Origin: Chlorocebus sabaeus | Lineage: Eukaryota > Chordata > Mammalia > Primates > Cercopithecidae | Assembly: GCF_047675955.1 (NCBI RefSeq) | Contig: NC_132911.1 | Coordinates: forward strand, 70,465,133 to 70,529,132 | Reading direction: 5' to 3' | DNA length: 64,000 bases | In this document: piece by piece, positions 29,606-40,917 of the stretch | How positions within the stretch are numbered: the stretch's first letter is position 1 | How the letters are laid out: every line of letters starts with the position of its first letter | Position numbers and translations under genes: made by a program | Notes under the pieces: generated by a model | What the model was told of the DNA's origin: nothing | Seen by the model: the letters and a program-made list of their open reading frames with translations, nothing else | Databases searched by the model: none

Positions 29606-31978
29606 GTGAGTGCCCTGGAGGAAATAGTAACTATTACAACTATAAAATAGGTTCTCAACATTTGGGAGTTATAATGATGTTCATCCAAGAGCTTAGACAT
29701 CATGGCAATGGCATGGCCTAAAATCAATGTACAAGACTAAATGATATGTGAAAAAGTCTGAGACAAGATGACTCCCAGGCCTGCAGGTTTAATTATAGCT
29801 TGATTGAAAGTAATTATTGTCTTAAAAAGCCATATCAATCACAAAGATCGGTCAGTCATGGAAGGTATTGATGGTATTGATATTTATAAAAGGTAATTTA
29901 ATCATTGCATAGACAGACATCACAGATACCTGGAAATGGAATACCATAAACCCATGTTTTCTAAATGACCCTTGGCTAGAAAAGGTAACTGAAACCAGAG
30001 GCAATGATTCTTCCTTAGCTATTTTTTTCTTAATTTTGAGATAACTATAGATTCACATGAAGCAGTAAGAAACAATAGAGAATAATCCCACATACCCTCT
30101 ACCCAGTGTCCCCCAATAGTAACATCATGCAAAACCATGGTGCAATATCATAACGAGAATATTGACACTGACAGGGTCAAGATAACATCTTCACTACAAG
30201 GATCTCTCATGTTGCCCTCTTACAATCACATCCACTTCCTTCTCCCTTGTACCCTCCCTTAGCCCCTCCCACCTCTGCCTCATTTACCCCTGGCAACCAC
30301 ACATCAGTTCTCCAGTTCTATAATTCTCTCATTTCAAAAATGTATATAAATAGAATCACACAGTATGTAATCCTTTGGATTTTTTTTCCACTCACAATAA
30401 TTCACTGGACATTTATCCAAGTTGCTGCCGGTACCAGTAATTTGTTCTTTTTTACTCTGTAATAGTATGGATATACCACAGTTTGTTTAACTGCTCACCC
30501 ATTGAAAAACATTTTTTATTATTTCCAATTTGGGGATATTATGAGTAAAGCTGCTATGCACAAACATTAAGAAGTTTTCATTTCTCTGGGGTAAATGCCC
30601 AAGTGTACAATTGCTGGGTCATAGGTAATTGCATGTTTAAGAAACTGCCAAACTTTTCCATAGGTTCTGTACTAGCTTACATTTTCACCAGCAATAGAAT
30701 CCGGTTCTTTTCATCTTCTCCAGCATCTGGTATTGTCACTATTTTTTATTTTAGCCATTGTGATAGGTGTGTAGCAGTATCTCATTTTGGCTTTAATTTG
30801 CATTTCCCTAATACCTAATGATGTTGAACACATTTTTATGCGTTTATTTTCCATCTGTATATCACTTCAGAGAAATGTCTTTTCATGTCTTTTGACTACT
30901 TTCTAGTAAGATTATTTGTTCTTTTATTATGCTATTGAGTTTTGACAGTTGTTTATTTATTCTAATACTAGTGTTTTGTTGGATATACGGCTTGCAAATA
31001 TATTCTCTCAGTCTGTAGCTTTTCTGTTATTGGCTTAACGGGGTCTTTCACAGAACAAAAGTTTCACATTTTAATCAAGCGCAATATATCAATTTTCATT
31101 TTATGGACCATGCTTTGGTGTCCAGCCTAAGAACACTTGGCCTACCCCTAGATTCTGAAAATCTTATCCTGTGTTTTTTCTATAAAAATCTTATCCTGTG
31201 TTTTTTTCTATAAGTTTTCTATAAGTTTTATAGTTTTGCATTTTACATTTAAGTTCACAATCCATTTTGAGTTAAATTTTGTATAAGCTATGAGGTTTAG
31301 ATGGGGTTAATTTTACCTTTTGTCATAAAGTTTATTCTCCCTGCATTGAATTGCTGTGGTACCTTGGTCAAAACCAGTTGGGCATATTTGAATGCGTCTT
31401 TTTCTGGGTCTTCTATTCTGTTCCATTGACCTATGGGTCTACTCCTCCCCTTCTGTTCCTCCATGAATACCAAGCAATCTTGATTACTGTTGTTACATAA
31501 TTAGCCTTGAAATTGGATAGCAATTTCTTTCACCTTATTCTTCTTTTTCAAAATTGTTTCAGCTATTCTAGTTCCTTTGTCTTTCCATATAAAGTTTAGA
31601 ATAATCTTGTCTATATATTTTATGAAAAGTCTTGTAAGGATTTTGATAGGAATTGCATTAAACATACACAGCAAATTGGAGAAGATTGGCATGCTTTCCA
31701 TGCTGAATTTTCTAATTCGTGAACATGATATGTCCATTTCTTTTGAGCTTTGATTTATCAGTGTTTTGTTTGTAGTTTGTGGAATAAAGTCCTGTTTATG
31801 TTTTGTTATATTTATGCTATTTTTTATTTGAGCAGTTGTAAATGACATTCTTCTTTTAATTTCAGCATACTTTTAGTGTTCATTACTAATATATAGAAAA
31901 ATAATTAACTTTTCTATGTTGATCTTGTATCCTGTGACCTTGCTGAATTCAATTAATTGTTCTGTTCTATGAGTTGAG

Positions 31979-31979
31979 G

Positions 31980-32010
<31 letters not shown>

Positions 32011-32056
32011 CTCCTCCTTCTTCTTCTTCTCCTTCTCCTCCTCCTCCTGCTTCTTA
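31979..32056. repeat. (CCT/CTT)n pyrimidine microsatellite inside the L1
   Basis: Nearly 75 bases of pure C/T on the + strand (TCC and TTC units), a mirror-rich tract that may form a triplex. It sits within antisense ORF2 and is not part of any L1 consensus, so it expanded after insertion. Confidence 0.95.
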
Positions 32057-34255
32057 TGTAGGTTCATTGGGATTTTCCACATAAACTTTCATGTCATCTG
32101 CAAATAGGGACAGACATATTTCCTCATTCCCAGTATGTGTGTCTATTATTTCCTTTTCTTTCTTTGTTGCACCAGCTAGAACTTCCAACACTATGCTAAA
32201 TAAGTGGTTAGAGCAAACATCTTTGCCTTGTTCCCATTTTTAAAGGGAGGCTTGTAGTCTTTTACCATTAAGCATGATATTAACTTTAGGATTTTGGTTG
32301 ATTTACTTTATCAAGTTGAAGTTCTTTATTCTTATTTTTCTCAGATATTTTTTGAACAAAAAATGAGTGCTGAATTTTTTCAAAAAACCTTTTGCATTGA
32401 TTGATATGATTATGTGATTTTTCTTCTTTAGCCTGATTCTATGGTGGATTACATTGTTTGACTTTCAAATGTTGAACCAATTCTTGAAATAGACCTTATT
32501 TGGTCGTAGAGTATGATAATTCTTTTTATAGAATTCCAAATTATATTTGCCAATACTTTGTTAAGATTTTTGTGTCTATATCCACAAGGGATGTTGTATT
32601 CATCTGCAGTTTTTTTCTTTTTTGTACTGTCTTTATCTGGTTTTGGTATGAAAGCAAGATTGGTTTTTCATAAAATGTTAGAAGTGTTCCCTTCTCTTCT
32701 ATTTTCTTGAAAAGATTGTGTAGAATGGTGTTAGTTCTTCTTTAAACACTTGTTAGTAGTCTCTGATGAAAATTTCTAAGTCTGGAGATTTACTTAGGAC
32801 TTTTTAAATGATTTTGAATTCCTGAATAATTACAGGGATACTCAAATTGTCTATTTAATTTGGGTGAGTTATGGTAGTTTGTGTTTTTCAAGGAATCGAT
32901 CCATTTAATCTAAATTGTCAAATCATGCAGAGTTGCTCATAATATTCTCTTATTATCTATATGATACCTGCAAGGTCTTTAGTGATATCCCCTGTTTCAT
33001 TCCTTATGTTGGTAATTTGCATATTATCTGTTTTTTTCTTCATCACACTTGCTAGAAATTTGTCAATTTTGTTGATCTTTTCAAAGAACTTTCTTTTTGT
33101 TCAATTGGTTTTCTCTATTTTTATTTTTAATTTCATTGATTTCTGCTCTTTATTATTTATTCTATTTTATTTGTTTCGGATTTATTTTGCTCTTCATTAT
33201 CTAGACCCTTGAGGTGATAGCTTAGATTACTGATTTCAGACTTTTTATCTTTTCTAATGAAAGCATTTAGTGCTATAAATTTCCCTCTCAACACTAATTT
33301 TTATGTCCCACAAATTTTTATACATTGTACATTAATTTTCATGCAGTTCAATTGTTTTATTTCAGTATAATCTTTGACCCATGGATTATTTAGAAGTGTG
33401 TTATTTAGTTTCCAAGTGTTTAGAGATTTTGCTGTTGTCTTTCTTTTGGTGATTTCTGGTTTAATTTTATTGTGGTCAGAAAACACATACTATAGGAGTT
33501 CTATTCTTTTAAATTTGTAAGTTCGTTTTATGGCCTAGCATATGGTCTATCTTGGTATATGTTTCAGATGCATTTAAAAAAATGTGTGTACTCCTGTGGT
33601 TGGGTGGAGCTTTCTGTAAATATCAATTAGACTCTGTTGGCCAATGATACTGTTGAGTTCTTCTATGTCCTTGCTAATTTTTTGTCTAGTTGTTCTATCA
33701 ATGTTAATAGAGAAATATTGAAATCTTCAACTATAACTATGAATTTGTCTATTTCTCTTTTCAGTTCTATCAGTTTTCACTTCACATATTTTGCAGTTCT
33801 GTTGCTTGGTGTCTACACCTTCAGGATTACTATCTTTTCTTGGTAGATTGACCTTTTGTTATTATGTAATGTTCCTTCTCTGTAATTTTCTTTGCTCTGA
33901 AATCTACTTTATATGCTCTTAATATAGCCACTCCTGATTTATGTTGGTTAACATTTGCATGACATATCTTTTTCCATCTTTTTACTTTCAACCTTTCTAT
34001 ATTATATGTGAGGTGTATTTCTTATAGACAGCATATAATTGGATTGTTTCTTAATATACTCTGCCAATCTCTGTCTTTTAGTTGGTATATTTAAATGATT
34101 TACATTTAATGCAATTATTGATATGTTATGGTTTAAGTCTGCCATTTTATTTTTTGTTTTCATTTCAGTTTTTCATTTCTCTTTCTTTTTCCCATTTTCC
34201 TGTGGGTTACTTGAACATTTTTTAGAATTCCATTTAGATATATCTATATATATTA

Positions 34256-34303
34256 TCTCTCTCTCTCTCTCTCTGTATGTGTGTGTGTGTGTGTGTGTAT
34301 AGT
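34256..34303. repeat. (CT)n(TG)n microsatellite inside the L1
   Basis: CT run then TATG and a TG run, ending near 34300. Confidence 0.95.
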
Positions 34304-34578
34304 TAAATGTATCTTTTTGTGTAGGTTTTTTAGTGGTTGATTAGGTTTTACATTATATATTCATAATATATACCTCTACTGACACCATGGGGTTCAGAGA
34401 TGTGGTCTCATTACCACTGAGGGTGATGAAAGTCCTGACTGTCTTCTAGGTTTCTTCTGACACCTGCCCAGGTGAAGTTCTCCTTGTTACAATCTGGTGA
34501 GGATGAGAGTCTTTGTCATAGTTTTTCTGTGGTGTTTAACTGGAATACAGTAGTTTCCTAAAAGTTTTTTGTCTTGCT

Positions 34579-34623
34579 AAGATTCCTGTTAGCAGGAATC
34601 TTAAGATTAAATCTTAAGATTCC
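34579..34623. repeat. Near-perfect palindromes (cruciform-prone)
   Basis: 34595-34623 is a 29-nt palindrome with a single central base: GGAATCTTAAGATT, A, AATCTTAAGATTCC. A second hairpin (AAGATTCCTG at 34579-34588 with CAGGAATCTT at 34593-34602) overlaps it. AATCTTAAGATT is itself self-complementary and occurs twice. Confidence 0.9.
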
Positions 34624-34670
34624 CTGTTCCTGGTCCTTTGGCTAAAGAAAGCAGTTTTGTGTGTTGGGGC

Positions 34671-34721
34671 CTGTGTGTGTGTGTATGTGTGACAGAGAGA
34701 GAGAGAGAGAGAGAGAGTGCA
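34671..34721. repeat. (TG)n and (GA)n microsatellites
   Basis: TG units to about 34692 and GA units 34695-34719, followed by GTGCAC-rich sequence. Confidence 0.95.
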
Positions 34722-35266
34722 CACATGTGCACATAGTGTTTCCAGGTTGCCAGCTTGTTAAAGTCTGAGACTTAGACCAAAAAAAAAAAAAAAATTCCAA
34801 AGAACCCACCACTATGTTGTTTCTTGGGTTCTGAGGTCTCTAACTGATCTGCCTTCTTCTTCCATATTTCAGAATCTTCTTATGTTAATTTTATGAACAC
34901 TGTTTAGGGTTTTTCAGTTGTATTTAGCAGAAAGAATAGGGAAAAGTATGTCAACTCCATCTTCCCAGAAGAAGAAATGCTTCTCCTTTAGCTACTTCTT
35001 GAAGAATATTTAAAGAAATAGAAAGACGATTGGCACAGGTGTTTTAAAAAGACAAAGCACCACTTAGTCATTATATTGGCAGGTGAATAATATACTAATT
35101 ATCATAAAATTCAAGTTTAATCTGTATTTATTCTGATATGTACCATCAGGAAATTGGGTTTCTTTTTAAGGCAAAGACAAGCTTTCTTGTTGAATAGTTT
35201 GTTTCAATATTTAAAAACTTGTTGAATTCTAATCCTGACATCATAAATATTGTTATATGAAAGTAC

Positions 35267-35378
35267 ATTTGCACTAGCTTGCTAGTACATGCTTATATTT
35301 GTGGCAAGTTGCAGATAAAACAAGTCTCAGATTAAATTTTGCCACAAATATAAGCATTTATTAGCAACTAGCACAAAG
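35267..35378. repeat. Long hairpin: 19-bp perfect core, about 40-bp imperfect arms
   Basis: ATGCTTATATTTGTGGCAA (35289-35307) is exactly complementary to 35339-35357, with a 31-nt loop. The pairing continues outward over about 20 more bases on each side with a one-base slip and a few mismatches (CTAGCTTGCTAGTAC against TTAGCAACTAG words). This could be a palindromic MITE, a fold-back from template switching, or, if transcribed, a miRNA-like hairpin. The sequence around it (34998-35266) is unassigned. Confidence 0.8.
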
Positions 35379-35782
35379 CAATTGTTAGCTGGAAGAAGTC
35401 CTAGGCTCCGTCTTTTTAAGTGTTCCGATTATACCTTGCAATTTTTAAAATATCAATAAAAACGTGAATTCCAGAAGCAAAATTTGGTTAACCTCTCAGT
35501 CAGTATCAAGTGACCAGAATCTTCTAAATGTGGGAATTTAAGAGCATGTCATATTCAAATCTCAAGCACCAACGCCATATGTAAAGGGAGATGGGCTTCC
35601 TAGCTTCTTACTCTCTTTTGTGCAGAGTGGGAAAGCATCTTTAAAATATTTTGGTCAGTCCATATATCTTAAACACCAATAATTTTAGGGAAAGATAAAC
35701 AATTTCTAAAAGCCATTGTAAAAAATAGCAAACCACTAATTATTACCCCATTTACAATGTTAACAAAATGTCTGGTCCCAGA
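35379..35782. other. Unassigned AT-rich sequence
   Basis: Nothing recognised. Confidence 0.5.
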
Positions 35783-36035
35783 AGTAAGTTCAAGAGATCT
35801 GTTGTACACGATGATGACTACAGTTAACAACATGAATATTGTTTACGTGGCAATTTCTGAAAGTAGATTTTAAGTGTTCTGACTACATAAAGTGCTATGT
35901 CAGGTAATACATATGTTAATTAGCATAATTTAGCCATTCTACAATATCTACATATGTCAAAATATCATGTTATACATAGTAAACATATACCATTTTTCTT
36001 TTCAATGAAAAAAATTAAAAATAATAAGATAAAAT
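35783..36035 (+). mobile_element. 5'-truncated L1MA-type 3' UTR
   Basis: 'ttcaagagatctgttgtaca', 'gattttaagtgttctgacta', 'atatgttaattagcataatt' and 'tacatatgtcaaaatatcat' to an A-rich tail at 36007-36035. Only the last 250 bp are present. Confidence 0.85.
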
Positions 36036-36370
36036 AAAAATGTCTGTAGAGTATGTTTTCTGGTTAAATATAAACTAACCATCCCTGGAAACACACATTT
36101 TACTTGGGGCGAATGACTGCCCAAATTTGAGTGGAGTCCAAACAATTCAAATGCGTGTACATATATAACATGTATATATTGAGATATTTAAAACATAATT
36201 ATTGACCCCCTAATTCAACATTGTTTTAAATAACTTATTATTCTTGTTTTCAACAACCCACTTGGAAGAAGCAACATATTCACATGAGGAATGATCCATA
36301 CGACTCCTCCACACCAAAAATTGTGAAGCACATTACTATCATATTTGTATGCTATTGAAAATCTTTCTGC
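36036..36370. other. Unassigned AT-rich sequence
   Basis: Nothing recognised; followed by a short CT run (36371-36389). Confidence 0.5.
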
Positions 36371-36400
36371 CCTCTCTCTCTCTCTCTCCCCCACACATCA

Positions 36401-36711
36401 TTTTTGTTTTGTTTTGTTTTAAGACATGGTCTCGCTCTGTTACCCAGGCTGGTAACAATCATAGTTGCCCAGGTGGCACAATCATAGTTCAAGGTAATTT
36501 CAAACTCCTGAGCTCAAGTGATGAGCCTGCCTCAGTAGCTGGGACTACAAGTGCATGCCATCACACATGGCTAATTTTTGCATATTTTGCAGTGACGGGG
36601 TTTCACCATGTTGCCCAGGCTGGTCTCGAACTCTGGTCTCCAGCAATCCTCCTGTCTCAGTCTCCCAAAGCACTGGGATTACAGGCGTGAGCCACTGCAC
36701 CCTGCACCCAG
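36401..36711 (-). mobile_element. AluJ, antisense, with a small internal duplication
   Basis: T-rich tail (36401-36420), 'agacatggtctcgctctgtt', then an insertion where ACAATCATAGTT occurs twice, then a normal second arm to 'gagccactgcaccctgc'. J-like words ('gagctcaagtgatgagcctg'). The 113-codon frame here is an Alu translation. Confidence 0.9.
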
Positions 36712-37086
36712 TCCCTTTTCTCATTTTTTCATGAAAACATCCACTAGCGTCACTCTAAGCGCTAAACTGACTCATAGACTGCAGAGTCAATCTCCGAGGT
36801 GGGAAAGGACAAGAGGAAGGTAGTAGTGGACAAAGCATTTTACCCTTTCCAGCAACGCAGTAGCTGGTGGCCACCTTGTGTTATAGAGTCACCTCTTATA
36901 AGCCCCTGGTTCTCTGTAAGCTTCTGAAAGTCAGTGCTTTTCTGAAGCTTATGTTAGGGTGGAATACACAGAGCAATCTTTAGAATGGCTATTTTCAGAC
37001 TTAAAAAAATTCTATTCTAATAGAATAGAGAAAGGGGTTGTTAAAGCCCACCCATAAGCCTACCACTACCCAGGCCCCTCCCCATG
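36712..37086. other. Unassigned unique sequence
   Basis: Nothing recognised. Confidence 0.5.
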
Positions 37087-37449
37087 TGCTATAGGCTAAA
37101 CAGTTGTATTTCCCCCAAATTCATAAGTTGAAACCTAATCACACAATGTGACACTATTTGGAGGTGGGGCTTTTGGGGGTTGAGTAGGGCATGAGGGTAG
37201 AGCCCTTGTCAATGGGATTAGTGCCCTTATGATAAAGAGATCCCAGAGAGCTCTCTCACCTCTTCCACCACATGAAGTTAAAGCGAGATGACAGCCATCT
37301 ATGAACCAGAGCAGGCCCTCCCCAGACACTGAAAATGCACCTTGATCATAGATATCCCAGCCTTCAGAACCGTGAAAAATAAATTTCTGCTATTTATAAG
37401 CCACTCAGTTTATGGTATTCTGTTATAGGAGCCCAAATGCACTAAGACA
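37087..37449 (+). mobile_element. MLT1-type (ERVL-MaLR) solo LTR, sense
   Basis: Full LTR from TG to CA: 'aattcataagttgaaaccta', 'ggaggtggggcttttggggg', 'aatgggattagtgcccttat', 'aagccactcagtttatggta' and 'caaatgcactaagaca', with AATAAA near 37378. CCATG/CCAGG flanks may be a decayed 5-bp target site. Confidence 0.88.
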
Positions 37450-37606
37450 CCAGGAAAGTGGTCCTTAAAATGTGGGTGCTATCACACATTTACCAAGTCA
37501 AAATCTCTAGATTTAAGATCTAGAGCCAGCATATTTGTCAAGTTTCCAGGTCACTTGAGAAACCTCCCCCTTCAGGTCTGTGGATCATGGTTTGAAAATC
37601 ACTGTT
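37450..37606 (+). mobile_element. MER5A-like hAT DNA transposon remnant
   Basis: 'gtggtccttaaaatgtgggt', 'tttccaggtcacttgagaa' and 'catggtttgaaaatcactg' match MER5A ends and middle. Contains CTCTAGAT/ATCTAGAG pairing. Confidence 0.65.
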
Positions 37607-38148
37607 ACAAAATTAGTTTAATAATTAATACAACACAGAGAAAAAAATCAGATCTTTATGGGAAATATTAAATAGAAGCAGAACAACCAAAAGTTCCAGT
37701 CACAGTGAACAATTAAAGGGCAGCAACCACAGACAGCATCCTTGGAGCCCACAGCAGCCCCAAGCCCAGCCCCAGGTGCCTTCCTGACACTTGCTTCGCT
37801 GAGTTAAGAAGTGAATAGTAATACAGGAAATGGTAGGAGTATTTGTCCTTTCAAACTCCTTTCTTTATGAAATAACCTTTTTTTTAAAAAAAAGTAACTA
37901 ACAAAGTCTTATTGAAATATTTTATTATGGATACTTGGCATTTAAAGGGAAATCTAATAGTCAAGCAATGGCATTAATAAAAGGCATTCCTTCTGAAGTT
38001 GACAACAATTATTCAATGGATCAGCACCATCAGCTAACATCGATCACTACCAGGACATGGACAGCATTCCAATCAGAGCACAGAAAGGGGGGTGTTTGGA
38101 GGAGTGTACTGTGTAAACCAAATACAAGTAAACAATTACCTATGTTCT
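37607..38148. other. Unassigned unique sequence
   Basis: T-run/A-run at 37879-37895; otherwise nothing recognised. The 74-codon frame 37935-38159 has no recognisable features. Confidence 0.5.
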
Positions 38149-38427
38149 CGCACCTGTAATCCCTGCACTTTGGGAGGCTGAGGTGGGCAGATCATGAAGT
38201 CAGGAGATCGAGACCATCCTGGCCAAGATGCTGAAACCCTGTCTCTACTAAAAATACAAAAATTAGCTGGGTATGGTGGTGCACACTGTAATCTCAGCTA
38301 CTCAGGAGGCTGAGGCAGGAGAATGGCTTGAACTCAGGAGGCAGAGGTTGCAGTGAGCCGAGATGGTGCCACTGCACTCCAACCTGACGAAAGAGTGAGA
38401 CTCCATCTAAAACAAACAAAAAAAAAG
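38149..38427 (+). mobile_element. AluS/Y-type, slightly 5'-truncated
   Basis: Starts at 'cgcacctgtaatccctgcac' and runs to 'actccatctaaaacaaacaaa'. Words such as 'gaagtcaggagatcgagacc' and 'ggagaatggcttgaactcag' fit a young S or old Y. The first 20-25 bp are missing. Confidence 0.9.
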
Positions 38428-38839
38428 CAGTGTGTCACCTCCATTTTACAGATGAGTAAAGCACCGTACAGGGAAGTTAATGCTAAAGTATTGTCAACAG
38501 GTAATGTTAACGTTAAGTCGATTTTACATAAACTAGCCATGTCTTCAATAAGTTTTCCTCCTTTTTGCATCACTTTGCTTGTATGCAGGGATTTCACAAT
38601 TTGGCATATAAAAACATAGGAATATTTAATCATACATTTAATTCTAAAAATAAACCAGAATGTCCAGGAAAGGAATAAATTTTAAAATATACATTTTCAA
38701 AGAATATTTAGTGGAATGAGGAAATTTCTTGACACAAGCATAAGTAACAAAAAAGCAGAGAATATAAAACTATATTTTCAATTTCAGCATAATTCATTTG
38801 ATCCCAATTTTGTAAAAATGAGCACATGTTTATGTAGCA
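38428..38839. other. Unassigned sequence
   Basis: A weak MIR-like phrase ('ccattttacagatgagtaaa', 38440-38460) is too short to call. Otherwise nothing recognised. Confidence 0.45.
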
Positions 38840-38990
38840 ACATGTTGAAAAAAGACAGGTAGGAAATATACCAAAACTGTTAACAGTACTTGATTTGAGG
38901 TATTGAGAGTAGGGTTTTTTCTTCACACATTTTTTTTGTTTCAAAATTATCTATAATAAATGGATATTCATTGTATAATTAGAAAAAATG
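38840..38990 (+). mobile_element. L1M 3' end (short)
   Basis: 'ccaaaactgttaacagtact', 'ttttttctt' and 'tcaaaattatctataataaa' then 'tataattagaaaaaatg' match the 3' end of old L1M copies. Confidence 0.6.
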
Positions 38991-39795
38991 TAATGTGTTT
39001 TAAATGACCAAGCTTCTATTCTTTGAAATAATTCTAGTATCCTTTCCACTTATTTATACATGATTCATGTCGCATACTGCAATAAAACTACCCCCAACCC
39101 ATTTCAAAATTTCCTCCAAGCACAAGGACATTAACCCCAAAATTAAACAAATTGAAGCTTTAAAATTCTATAATCCTTGGCCTCTATGTGTATTGCCACA
39201 TTTACTTCATACATAGTGAAGATACAGAAAAATATGGAGTTTTACCACAGACTGGTGTATCTGCCATGTTGTCATTCACATTCTGTTGTATTAACTTTAG
39301 GCTTTATAAAGGAATATTTCAAATATTGACTATTGAGATTTCACCTGTTAGAGAGGCATTACTTGGGGATATAAATCATACATACATCCTGTTCCTAATT
39401 AAGGAGGAAGACTGTCACATGTCATTGGAGACAACAGAATGAACAGCTGCTTCTGCAATGTCAGCTCTTGCATCAGTCAAAACGTTGCTTAGAAACGCTT
39501 GTGAGGATTAAGATGAAGTTATATATACTGTTATATATACCTCAGTCTCTGGGGCTGAGGACAGCCACCAGACATACCTGTACAAGACAAGGAAGTTTGT
39601 GACATTAAATCTTTATTTCAATGGCACACTGTCCGCGGAGGATAGACATATGCAAACCTACCCCCAAAGTCCAAGAAAGCTGAGTGGCTGAAGAAAGAAG
39701 CTGATAAGTCCAGTTTCTCCAAAAGAAACTTTTAATAAGGACTTACAAACAGAAGCCCTGTCTGTGTCTTCAGCAGTCACAAGACAAGAGGGTGG
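38991..39795. other. Unassigned unique sequence
   Basis: A short tandem ('gttatatatact' twice, about 39518-39541) and nothing else recognised. Confidence 0.5.
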
Positions 39796-40116
39796 TTTGT
39801 TTTTTGTTTTTTTTGTTTTTTGTTTTTTGTTTTTTGAGACTGAGTTTCACACTTGTTGTCCAGGCTGGAGTGCAATGGCATGATCTCAGCTCACTGCAAC
39901 CTCTACCTCCCAGGTTCAAGCGATTCTGCTGCCTCAGCCTCCCAAGTAGCTGGGATTACAGGCGTGTGCCACTACGCCCAGCTAATTTTGTATTTTTAGT
40001 AGAGATGGGGTTTCACCATATTGGTCAGTCTGATCTCGAACTCCTGACCTCAGGTGATCCCCCTGCCTCAGCCTCCCAAAGTGCTAGGATCACAGGCGTG
40101 AGCCACTGCGCCCAGC
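39796..40116 (-). mobile_element. AluS, antisense, with (TTTTTG)n tail
   Basis: Tail of repeated TTTTTTG units (39796-39835), then a complete antisense dimer from 'gagactgagtttcacacttg' to 'gagccactgcgcccagc'. The 149-codon frame 39792-40241 is an Alu translation. Confidence 0.93.
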
Positions 40117-40649
40117 AAGATGATGGATTCCAGTGCCATTACCTCCCAGACATAGAGCTTATATACCACAGGGAAAGGGTGTATATGATTCAGAAGGGAT
40201 GTGTCGGACAACTGAAGTATGATAATCTCAAGGTTGTTTAGACTTAAGGACAGGATTCGTGGCAAGTACGTGCTCTTACACGAGGGACAATAGATAAACC
40301 GGAAATCTTAGAGGGCTTCCTAGAACAGGGTTAATCAGGGTTAATCAGGTGGGTTAGCAACCAAGATGGAATTGTTTTAGCCTCCACAAATATATAGCAA
40401 AGAGAGGGCTTGGACTTCGTGAAAGGAAATGAAAAAGTAATTCAAGTTCCAGAATTGCTGTATAGGAAAGGTTTGTGGGTGGGAATCTCATCAGGACCAA
40501 AAGCACCTTGTCCTGAAGCTACAGTCAAACAGTCCTGGTTTAAGTTCCAAATATCGCACTACTTACCTCTGTAACTATTGATGAACCATGCAACTTCTTT
40601 GATCCTTATTTTCTTCATTTGTGGAAGGAGAATTGAAATATCCAAATAA
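40117..40649. other. Unassigned unique sequence
   Basis: Includes the tandem GGTTAATCA GGGTTAATCA (40328-40349). Nothing else recognised. Confidence 0.5.
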
Positions 40650-40917
40650 ATAGGATGAGTATGGATTTATGTCATTATTGAAGGAGTGGGTTTGTTTAAA
40701 AAATGAGTTTGGCCTCTTTTTGTCCTCTCACACATTCTCTCACCATGTAATGTCTTCTGTCATGTTACGACACAGTACAAAGGCCAGATGTAGCCCCTCG
40801 ATCTTGGACTTCCCAGCCTCCAGAACCATAAACCATGTACTTTTTTTTTTCCTGTGGAATACCACAGCATACCAGTCTGTGATATTCTGTTATAACAGCA
40901 TAAAATGGATCAAGACA
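40650..40917 (+). mobile_element. MLT1/MST-type LTR, 3' part, sense
   Basis: 'gtcattattgaaggagtggg', 'cctcgatcttggacttccca', 'ccagtctgtgatattctgtt' and 'aaaatggatcaagaca' match the 3' two thirds of an ERVL-MaLR LTR. The start is missing. Confidence 0.8.

Larger units (their letters stand above)
28691..30000. other. Unassigned unique sequence
   Basis: No repeat or gene recognised. Contains the fold-back at 29076-29143 and the exon-like 45-nt block at 29561-29605. Frames at 29173-29417 overlap on both strands and look like chance. Confidence 0.5.
30021..34973 (-). mobile_element. Old L1 (L1M type), antisense, about 4.95 kb
   Basis: A single minus-strand L1. From left to right: 3' UTR (30021-30500), the ORF2 C-terminus ('tgcccaagtgtacaattgct' at 30597), reverse transcriptase and endonuclease (ORF2 start near 34130, complement of 'tttacatttaatgcaattat'), then about 820 bp of 5' sequence ending near a 'ctccatcttcccag' motif, the complement of an L1 5' start. 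ORF1 seems missing or unrecognisable. Stops are frequent; frames such as 31501-31848 minus are ORF2 remnants. Flanks 30001-30024 and 34974-34997 match at about 19 of 24 positions, a decayed target duplication. Confidence 0.85.

Noticed and set aside
39792..40241. 149-codon open frame
   Set aside because: Translation of an antisense Alu.
40328..40349. Telomere-like GGGTTAATCAGGGTTAATCAGG
   Set aside because: Only two units and not TTAGGG; a simple tandem duplication.
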